Shown here in pieces: positions 58,168-64,000 of a DNA stretch of 64,000 bases; the first letter of the stretch is position 1; every line of letters starts with the position of its first letter. A model generated the notes under the pieces. That model searched no databases, was not told where the DNA came from, and saw only the letters and a list, made by a program, of their open reading frames with translations. The position numbers were made by a program, and so were the translations under genes. This DNA is from Pragia fontium DSM 5563 = ATCC 49100 (GTDB lineage Bacteria; Pseudomonadota; Gammaproteobacteria; Enterobacterales; Enterobacteriaceae): the NCBI RefSeq assembly GCF_900112475.1, contig NZ_FOLW01000006.1, forward strand, positions 169,034 to 233,033, written 5' to 3'.

Positions 58168-59214
58168 ATGAATAAAACTGACGAGCTCCGCACCGCGCTG
58201 ATTGATAGCCTGGTGACGCCTGAGCGATTGGCACAGCAATTTCCGCTTACCGCCGAAATCAGTGCCAATATCACCCAATCCCGTAAACGTATTGAAAAGA
58301 TTATTCACGGTGAAGACCGCCGTTTATTGGTGATTATCGGCCCTTGCTCCATCCATGATGTGGATGCCGCCATGGATTATGCCGAACAATTAAACGCCTT
58401 ACGTAACCGCTATCAGGATCGGCTGGAAATCGTTATGCGTACCTATTTTGAGAAACCCCGTACCGTTGTCGGTTGGAAAGGTATGATTTCTGATCCTGGC
58501 CTCGATGGCTCTTATCAGGTTAATCAGGGGTTAGAATTGGCGCGTGACCTGCTATTGAAAATTAATAAGCTGGGTTTACCGACTGCCACTGAATTTCTGG
58601 ATATGGTGATCGGTCAGTATATTGCTGACTTGATTAGCTGGGGCGCGATTGGTGCCCGCACTACCGAAAGCCAGATTCACCGTGAAATGGCCTCGGCTCT
58701 CTCCTGCCCGGTGGGATTTAAAAATGGTACTGACGGCAGCACAAAAATCGCCATTGATGCCATTCGCGCGGCACGTTCCAGCCACATGTTTTTGTCGCCG
58801 GATAAACGTGGCCAAATGAGCATTTATCGCACCAGCGGTAATCCTTATGCCCACATCATTTTACGCGGTGGTAAGACCCCTAACTATCATGCTGCCGATA
58901 TTGCCGTTGCCTGCGATAACCTGCGCCAGTTCGATCTTCCTGAACACTTGGTGGTAGATTTTAGCCACGGCAACTGCCAAAAACTGCATCGCCGTCAGTT
59001 AGACGTGTGTGAAAACGTTTGTGAACAAATTAAAGCCGGTTCAATGGCGATTGCCGGCATTATGGCCGAAAGTTTTCTGGTAGAAGGCACGCAAAAACTA
59101 CAGCCCGGACAGCCTTTGACCTACGGTCAATCCATCACTGATTCATGTCTGAGCTGGAGCGATACCGAAAGAATGCTATTTAATCTGGCAACGGCGGTAG
59201 ATAGCCGCTTCTAG
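58168..59214 (+). CDS. aroH: DAHP synthase, tryptophan-type isozyme
   Basis: A 348-residue class I DAHP synthase, first step of the shikimate pathway, same length as E. coli AroH. It shows LLVIIGPCSIHDVDAAMDYA (about 52-71), the catalytic and metal residues in ARTTESQIHREMASALSCPV, GFKNGTDGS and VVDFSHGNCQK (His about 268). Resemblance to AroH over AroF/AroG is by the N-terminal MNKTDELRTALIDSLVTP. The usual TrpR operator is not seen. Location next to ppsR and near nlpC fits E. coli. Confidence 0.94.
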   Translation: MNKTDELRTALIDSLVTPERLAQQFPLTAEISANITQSRKRIEKIIHGEDRRLLVIIGPCSIHDVDAAMDYAEQLNALRNRYQDRLEIVMRTYFEKPRTVVGWKGMISDPGLDGSYQVNQGLELARDLLLKINKLGLPTATEFLDMVIGQYIADLISWGAIGARTTESQIHREMASALSCPVGFKNGTDGSTKIAIDAIRAARSSHMFLSPDKRGQMSIYRTSGNPYAHIILRGGKTPNYHAADIAVACDNLRQFDLPEHLVVDFSHGNCQKLHRRQLDVCENVCEQIKAGSMAIAGIMAESFLVEGTQKLQPGQPLTYGQSITDSCLSWSDTERMLFNLATAVDSRF

Positions 59215-59237
59215 GCGATGATAGTTTAGATTGGCGT

Positions 59238-59265
59238 CCCCGGTGCACACCGGGGTCTAATCTTT
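59238..59265 (+). terminator. aroH terminator
   Basis: CCCCGGTG and CACCGGGG arms with a 2-base spacer (effectively a short loop), nested inside TTAGA/TCTAA, then TCTTTA. It lies 23 bases after the aroH stop. Confidence 0.8.
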
Positions 59266-59297
59266 AGGCCGAAAAGATGTACTTTAGCAAGCAATCC

Positions 59298-60314
59298 CTA
59301 GCGCACAATCTCCGCAATCCAATGCCCTAACTCGGTTAACTCTTTTTTCTGTTCAGGAAACCGGACAATCAATTCCTCACAGCGTTTTTGTAGAGCATCA
59401 CTCTGATAAAGGCAGCCGACTAAACTGTCTGCCAAGGCTTCTAACGGTGCTGGATTTAAGCTATCGGTAAAGATTTGGCTGCGGGTAAGCTGGCCTTTTT
59501 CCACATCAAAATGCAGTTCAACTCCGCCCCACACAAAACGCTGATCCAACAGATGGGTAAATGCCGGCGCCTGACCGAAATTCCATTCCCAACTGCTTTG
59601 ACGGGCAAAGGTATCAACAAAGTTGGGTAAATCAGGTAGCGCATCCGGAGAGATATGTTCCGCTTCAACCTGCTCGCCATAATGCTCAAAGAACGACCTT
59701 ATCACCGCATCACACACTTGTTGATGGCTGATATTCGGTAACAGTTCACTTAAGTTTGTTACCCGCCCTCTCACGGAGGTAATTCCTTTGGCCTGTAGCT
59801 TTTTGACATCCGGATTTAAATAGTTGGCTAATCGGCTTAAGTCCGCATCCAATAACAGGGTTCCATGGTGAAATCCGCGATCCATGGTTTCCCGATAGGC
59901 CGATCCGGATACCTTTCGTTCCCCTTCCGGCGTCGCCACCACCAGATCGTTACGCCCAGAAGCGCTGGCACTAATTCCTAATGAATTAAGGGCATTAACC
60001 ACAATCGCCGTCGAAATGGTTTTATCATATTCCGGTTTTCCGGCCATAAACGTAAAACAGGTATTACCCAAATCATGAAATACTGCACCACCGCCGCTGC
60101 TACGTCTGGCCAGTTTCACTTTGTCCTCTTCCATCCGGCAAGTATTACACTCTTTCCATGGATTCTGTGCCCGTCCGATAACCACCGTATCTGCATTACG
60201 CCACAGGAACAGCACCCGTTGAGTAGCGGGCATCTGGCGAAAAATGCACTCTTCAACGGCAAGATTAAACCAAGGGTCATAAGAATCAGAAATAAGCAGA
60301 CGTAAACGAGACAT
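59298..60314 (-). CDS. lplA: Lipoate-protein ligase A
   Basis: A 338-residue cytoplasmic enzyme that activates exogenous lipoate with ATP and attaches it to 2-oxoacid dehydrogenase and GcvH lysines. It shows [20 protein letters not shown] (about 70-89), [20 protein letters not shown] with the conserved Lys (about 121-140) and [14 protein letters not shown]. Length equals the E. coli enzyme. It is a single gene, opposite to aroH. Confidence 0.96.
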   Translation of the reverse strand: MSRLRLLISDSYDPWFNLAVEECIFRQMPATQRVLFLWRNADTVVIGRAQNPWKECNTCRMEEDKVKLARRSSGGGAVFHDLGNTCFTFMAGKPEYDKTISTAIVVNALNSLGISASASGRNDLVVATPEGERKVSGSAYRETMDRGFHHGTLLLDADLSRLANYLNPDVKKLQAKGITSVRGRVTNLSELLPNISHQQVCDAVIRSFFEHYGEQVEAEHISPDALPDLPNFVDTFARQSSWEWNFGQAPAFTHLLDQRFVWGGVELHFDVEKGQLTRSQIFTDSLNPAPLEALADSLVGCLYQSDALQKRCEELIVRFPEQKKELTELGHWIAEIVR

Positions 60315-60423
60315 GATGAAAATCCATCCAGCGAAACAAGAAACGCTATATTAACATGGATAATCTCGAACTGGCGTTGATTAAGCGGCGTTTCCACCGC
60401 TTAATCAAAAAGGTAAACACTAT

Positions 60424-60858
60424 TTACGATATGAATTGAGGCGCTACCAACATTGCTCTGGCAATGGTTCTAATATCATCCTGAGCAATCTCAAATAATC
60501 CAAAGCGGAACTTATAGCCCCAGTTCGAATTGCCTGAGGTAAAGCTCAACATCGGCAGCAATGGCTTAATAGCGGCTATTTCACTATCAAACCACTCAAC
60601 ATCGCGCCGATAAGGATAAAACTCATCAAACATATGTACCTGATAAGGGGCTTTATCCTTGACGCATCCTATTGCGGTAAAAGACTGACAAGGTGTTTTC
60701 TCACCAAAATGCACTACGGGAGAGTAATAAACTACGACATCACCGCCCTGTAGTCTTTTTAATGGCGCCGCTTTACCGTGGCAAACCTGCATAAATCCCT
60801 CTTTTCGGCCAATTCGTACATGATCCAGCGATGCCACGGCTACCCAATAACGCGTCAT
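60424..60858 (-). CDS. EVE-domain protein
   Basis: A 144-residue EVE-fold (PUA-related) protein, a family that may bind modified bases in RNA or DNA. It shows [20 protein letters not shown] (about 2-21), [15 protein letters not shown] (about 39) and [14 protein letters not shown] (about 112). The ATG directly follows the VOC gene stop (TAAATG), so the two are translated together. Function is unknown; some EVE proteins sit in restriction or defence contexts, but nothing of that kind is nearby. Confidence 0.88.
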   Translation of the reverse strand: MTRYWVAVASLDHVRIGRKEGFMQVCHGKAAPLKRLQGGDVVVYYSPVVHFGEKTPCQSFTAIGCVKDKAPYQVHMFDEFYPYRRDVEWFDSEIAAIKPLLPMLSFTSGNSNWGYKFRFGLFEIAQDDIRTIARAMLVAPQFIS

Positions 60859-61224
60859 TTACGCCACCGCAAAAACGCGCAGCCGGTGTCCATCTGGATC
60901 CTGTGCGGTAAAGGTATAACCAAAATCCATATGCTGCGGCGACTGAATAATGCTCACCCCTTTCTGCTGCCATTCACGGTAATAATTATCCACCGCTTCG
61001 GCAGACTCTACGGCAAACCCCAGTTCGCCACTGGCAGTAATTGTCCCCGCTTTAGGCTCAACGGTATGTTTAGACCATAACCCTAACAGAACATCGGATG
61101 AAAAATGGAACATGGCAAAGGTGTCTGAAGCCTCAACCGGCGATTGACCAAGAATATGCTGATAAAAATCTTTGCTGGCAGTTGGGTTATCCACATAAAA
61201 AATAAACATATTGGCGTTTAACAT
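60859..61224 (-). CDS. VOC/glyoxalase-fold protein
   Basis: A 121-residue protein with two beta-alpha-beta-beta-beta modules of the vicinal oxygen chelate superfamily: MFIFYVDNPTASKDFYQHIL at the start and YTFTAQDPDGHRLRVFAV at the end. Relatives include PhnB-like and bleomycin-resistance-like proteins, so substrate cannot be given. It is coupled to the EVE gene by a TAAATG junction and may be in one unit with the regulator upstream (109-base gap). Confidence 0.88.
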   Translation of the reverse strand: MLNANMFIFYVDNPTASKDFYQHILGQSPVEASDTFAMFHFSSDVLLGLWSKHTVEPKAGTITASGELGFAVESAEAVDNYYREWQQKGVSIIQSPQHMDFGYTFTAQDPDGHRLRVFAVA

Positions 61225-61332
61225 GATTCTCTATTCCTTAAGATAAATGAAATATCAATCGAGCCTGAACGGGCTCAGTGCTGATATCGGTATCTTAGGA
61301 GAATCGAGTGACAGTTTTTGTCAGTAGTTAAC

Positions 61333-62022
61333 TTATTTACGCGGGATATTTTTTTGCCGATACCAGTCATTTAACAAGGTCTGACGACGGCGGGGATAGC
61401 GAATATCGGTCACCTTTAGTGAAGCAATGCGATCGACTCTAAAGTTACGGGAATCATTTCTTAGTTCGCACCAACCGACCACCAGTCTGACATTATCAAA
61501 AAAACCAATCGCAAAAGGCCAGATAGTCCGTTCCGTTTGCTGACCCTGTTGATCTTGATATTGAATAACTAACTTGCATTCGACCTCAATGGCGCGACGA
61601 ATATCCAATACTTGCGGTTGACAGAAACTATGATTATCCGAGGGGCCAACCAATAGCGGAGACTCATCTAATCTATAGCGTAGCTCAGGCGTTACCACCG
61701 CGGATATTTTGCTCATCGCTTGTGTGGCCGCTTCCGCTAACTGTGCATCAGCGCGTTCAGCCACCCAACGAGCGCCTAACACTAAGGCTTCAATCTCTTG
61801 CGCAGAAAACATCAACGGCGGTAGAACAAATCCTTCCCGTAATACATAACCCAGACCGGCCTCACCTTCAATAATGGCACCTTGTGCTTGTAGGCTGCGA
61901 ATATCCCGATATAGGGTGCGCAGGCTGATATTCAGTTGATTGGCCAGCTCGGCACCGCTAATCGGATAGCGGTGACCACGAAGCAGTTGTAGAAGCTGTA
62001 GCAGGCGTTCTGAACGGGACAA
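61333..62022 (-). CDS. HTH/WYL-domain transcriptional regulator (YafY type)
   Basis: A 229-residue regulator with an N-terminal winged helix (SGAELANQLNISLRTLYRDI, about 18-37) and a C-terminal WYL-like domain (about 135-215; FFDNVRLVVGWCELRNDSRN then FRVDRI). The WYL core is written VGWCELR. WYL domains sense ligands or nucleic acid. It is upstream of the VOC and EVE genes and may control them. Confidence 0.9.
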   Translation of the reverse strand: MSRSERLLQLLQLLRGHRYPISGAELANQLNISLRTLYRDIRSLQAQGAIIEGEAGLGYVLREGFVLPPLMFSAQEIEALVLGARWVAERADAQLAEAATQAMSKISAVVTPELRYRLDESPLLVGPSDNHSFCQPQVLDIRRAIEVECKLVIQYQDQQGQQTERTIWPFAIGFFDNVRLVVGWCELRNDSRNFRVDRIASLKVTDIRYPRRRQTLLNDWYRQKNIPRK

Positions 62023-62051
62023 TATGACCTCATAACATCATTGAGCAAATA

Positions 62052-62516
62052 CTACAGTCGGCGTGATTGCCAATAGGCATTTTTCCAGTATGGGTTATCC
62101 AGCGATGAAGTCATCACCCCTTTACTGGTAGAGGCATGCAGGAAGGCGCCACCGGCATCATAAATACCGACGTGTAAGCCGTTTTCTCCCCGACCGGTTT
62201 TAAAGAAAACCAAATCGCCGGGCTTCAGCTCATCACGAGAAATTTTAGCCCCCACTTCTGCCTGAAGCTTGGTGGTACGAGGTAGGTTGATATTGAATTT
62301 ATCCTGAAACGTTTTATACACAAAACCAGAACAATCAATGCCACTACGGGATAAACCGCCATAGCGGTAAGGTGCCCCGTGCCATTGACGATGCTGTTCT
62401 TTTAGCTGGGCAAGAACGTATATAGGATCGGACAGTTTTCCACTTGGCGGTGGGGTATTACTGGAACAGCCTGCTAACACCAGCAATACCAGAAGCAATA
62501 AGTAACGTAAATGCAT
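62052..62516 (-). CDS. nlpC: NlpC/P60 lipoprotein peptidase
   Basis: With the start at 62516 (MHLRYLLLLVLLVLAGC, ribosome site GGAGAAAAGAGG) it is 154 residues, the length of E. coli NlpC. The lipobox is VLAGC. The NlpC/P60 catalytic triad is seen in IDCSGFVY (Cys), ENGLHVGIYD (His) and AFLHASTSKG (His). It should cut peptide bonds in peptidoglycan stems at the outer membrane. An in-frame ATG at 62546 adds ten residues and is less likely. Confidence 0.94.
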   Translation of the reverse strand: MHLRYLLLLVLLVLAGCSSNTPPPSGKLSDPIYVLAQLKEQHRQWHGAPYRYGGLSRSGIDCSGFVYKTFQDKFNINLPRTTKLQAEVGAKISRDELKPGDLVFFKTGRGENGLHVGIYDAGGAFLHASTSKGVMTSSLDNPYWKNAYWQSRRL

Positions 62517-62835
62517 CGGCCTCTTTTCTCCACGCTTTATGCACATAACATGCTCATAATTAGCCTAAAACTACGCAAAACACAAGATTTCACGATAAAT
62601 TAGCGGTATTACGCAACATCTTTTGCCAATTTGCCCCTCTGAGCGAACTATTTTCCCCCTATCTCATCGAATAATAACACCTCGATAAATAACCAAGATT
62701 AAAGGTGTCGTGTTACAACACATTATCAATCAGCATTATTTTCCAACACTTTTATCTTTTTACCCGACAGTCTGATGTGATACAAAAATGGTTATTATTC
62801 CTACAATATAAACGCCGAATGATAAGGTACCCAAT
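62517..62835. other. Divergent promoter region between nlpC and ltaE
   Basis: About 319 bases without a gene, carrying the nlpC (leftward) and ltaE (rightward) promoters. I see no clear operator. Confidence 0.45.
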
Positions 62836-63891
62836 ATGATCGATCTTCGAAGTGATACCGTTACCCAGCCGAGTAAAGCCATGCGTCAGGCAATGGTCGA
62901 TGCCGCCGTCGGCGACGACGTTTATGGTGATGACCCTAGCGTCAACCAATTAGAGCGTGAAGCAGCAACCCTTTCAGGTAAAGAAGCCGCACTGTTTCTG
63001 CCAACCGGCACTCAGGCTAATCTGGTGGCTTTATTAACCCACTGCCAGCGTGGAGAAGAGTACATTGTCGGGCAAAAAGCCCATAACTATATGTATGAAG
63101 CCGGTGGTGCTGCGGTATTGGGCAGCATTCAACCTCAGCCTATTGATGCCGCTGAAGATGGCACGCTGCCGTTGGATATCGTCGCCAGCGTAATTAAACC
63201 AGATGATGTTCATTTCGCCCGCACCCGTCTGTTATGTCTGGAAAACACCCATAATGGTAAAGTGCTACCGCTGGATTATCTCCATCAGGCATGGGCTTTC
63301 ACCCGCAAAAAGAAACTGGCCTTGCACATGGATGGCGCACGCATATTTAATGCTGCGGTAGCCATGAAGGTGCCATTATCTACCCTAACCCAGTATTGCG
63401 ACACCTTAACCATCTGTCTGTCAAAAGGTCTCGGTGCGCCGGTGGGCTCCCTGTTGTGCGGCAGCAGCGAATTTATCAAACAAGCTCGCCGCTGGCGGAA
63501 AATGGTCGGTGGCGGTATGCGTCAGGCCGGTATTTTGGCTCAGGGGGCGATCTATGCGCTACATCACAACGTCGAACGTCTGCGGGAAGATCACGATAAT
63601 GCGCAATGGCTGGCAGAACAGCTAAGCGGATTGGGTGTTGAAGTGATGGCGCCGGGTGCTCAAACCAATATGCTGTTTCTGCGACTACCGGCCAATGAGG
63701 CCAGCCAGCTAGGCCCGTGGATGAAACAGCGCGGTATTCTGATGAACGCCGGGCCAGTAACCCGTTTAGTGACGCATTTGGATATCTCACGAGAAGATTT
63801 AATACGACTGGTGGACTTGTGGCGGGAATTTAAGGGAAGGATTGCGACACCAGGTAGCGGCGATGGTGGTGCCAGAACGATTTATGGTTGA
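62836..63891 (+). CDS. ltaE: Low-specificity L-threonine aldolase
   Basis: A 351-residue PLP enzyme that splits L-threonine or allo-threonine into glycine and acetaldehyde. It shows IDLRSDTVTQPSKAMRQAM (2-20), GDDVYGDDPSVNQLE (about 26-40) and the PLP-binding Lys in TICLSKGLGAPVGSLLCG (about 191-208). It is about 18 residues longer than E. coli LtaE, mostly in the C-terminal tail (RIATPGSGDGGARTIYG). The ribosome site AAGG lies before the ATG. Confidence 0.95.
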   Translation: MIDLRSDTVTQPSKAMRQAMVDAAVGDDVYGDDPSVNQLEREAATLSGKEAALFLPTGTQANLVALLTHCQRGEEYIVGQKAHNYMYEAGGAAVLGSIQPQPIDAAEDGTLPLDIVASVIKPDDVHFARTRLLCLENTHNGKVLPLDYLHQAWAFTRKKKLALHMDGARIFNAAVAMKVPLSTLTQYCDTLTICLSKGLGAPVGSLLCGSSEFIKQARRWRKMVGGGMRQAGILAQGAIYALHHNVERLREDHDNAQWLAEQLSGLGVEVMAPGAQTNMLFLRLPANEASQLGPWMKQRGILMNAGPVTRLVTHLDISREDLIRLVDLWREFKGRIATPGSGDGGARTIYG

Positions 63892-63917
63892 TGGGATTGA
63901 AATAAGAAATAAATAGT

Positions 63918-63939
63918 ATCTGCGGTAAATACCGCAGAT
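63918..63939 (+). terminator. ltaE terminator-like hairpin
   Basis: Arms ATCTGCGGTA and TACCGCAGAT with a very short loop, 27 bases after the ltaE stop. No long T run follows. Confidence 0.65.
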
Positions 63940-64000
63940 CTAGTCTGTTGTGATTAAGGCTGTTATTGATGCCTGATAATCCTCAATAACCTATTTTCAA

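Overview
The window is chromosomal DNA of a gamma-proteobacterium of the order Enterobacterales. FNR, PntAB, UspE, HrpA, AzoR, YdbH/YnbE/YdbL, LdhA, HslJ, YdbJ, YdbK, TtcA, ZntB, MenI, YdiJ, YdiK, PpsA, PpsR, AroH, LplA, NlpC and LtaE all resemble their E. coli counterparts closely and lie in blocks that match the E. coli 30-38 minute region. The order is rearranged, intergenic DNA is AT-rich, and several genes are not standard in E. coli (a manganese pyrophosphatase, a Fet-type iron operon, a Qnr-like protein). A lineage such as Budviciaceae (Limnobaculum/Pragia-like) is a guess; I could not test it.

Layout. (1) 1-11.6 kb is an accessory surface and secretion locus. The start of a colicin-V-type HlyD protein points left. 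About 1 kb of AT-rich DNA separates it from a 1215-residue BapA/RTX-like secreted protein, followed by its type I secretion ABC transporter, HlyD adaptor and TolC-like outer membrane protein. A decayed IS3-family transposase (not an intact gene) separates this operon from a LuxR-type response regulator that has lost its phospho-acceptor aspartate. (2) 11.6-13.8 kb holds a possible 25-residue hydrophobic peptide gene, a class II pyrophosphatase and a small DUF3811-like gene. (3) 13.8-21.9 kb, minus strand, is an eight-gene Fur-regulated iron(II) uptake operon: FTR1-type permease, P19-like periplasmic protein, DUF2318 membrane protein, two FtsX-type permeases, ATPase, thioredoxin-like lipoprotein and cytochrome c. 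(4) 22-31 kb carries a lipoprotein, fnr with an FNR box, uspE, pntAB, ydgH and a YdgI-type antiporter. (5) 31-42 kb carries a Qnr-family pentapeptide protein, hrpA, azoR, a tandem 96-bp repeat, ydbH-ynbE-ydbL, ldhA, hslJ and ydbJ. (6) 42.5-57.7 kb carries the pyruvate:flavodoxin oxidoreductase, an orphan InsA-like gene, ttcA, zntB, ydiJ-menI, ydiK, ppsA and ppsR. (7) 57.7-64 kb carries a GC-rich structured intergenic island, aroH with a CRP-like site, lplA, a regulator/VOC/EVE cluster, nlpC and ltaE.

Functionally, the first 10 kb should export one large extracellular protein. The iron operon couples Fe(II)/Fe(III) transport to periplasmic redox proteins. Much of the rest is anaerobic and redox physiology (FNR, transhydrogenase, LdhA, PFOR, PEP synthase). 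The most unusual material is the type I secreted protein with an apparent beta-propeller and amphipathic inserts, the pseudo-receiver regulator, the orphan InsA, the Qnr homologue, and several short non-coding or tiny-peptide signals. All family assignments come from recognising sequences by eye; no database search was run.
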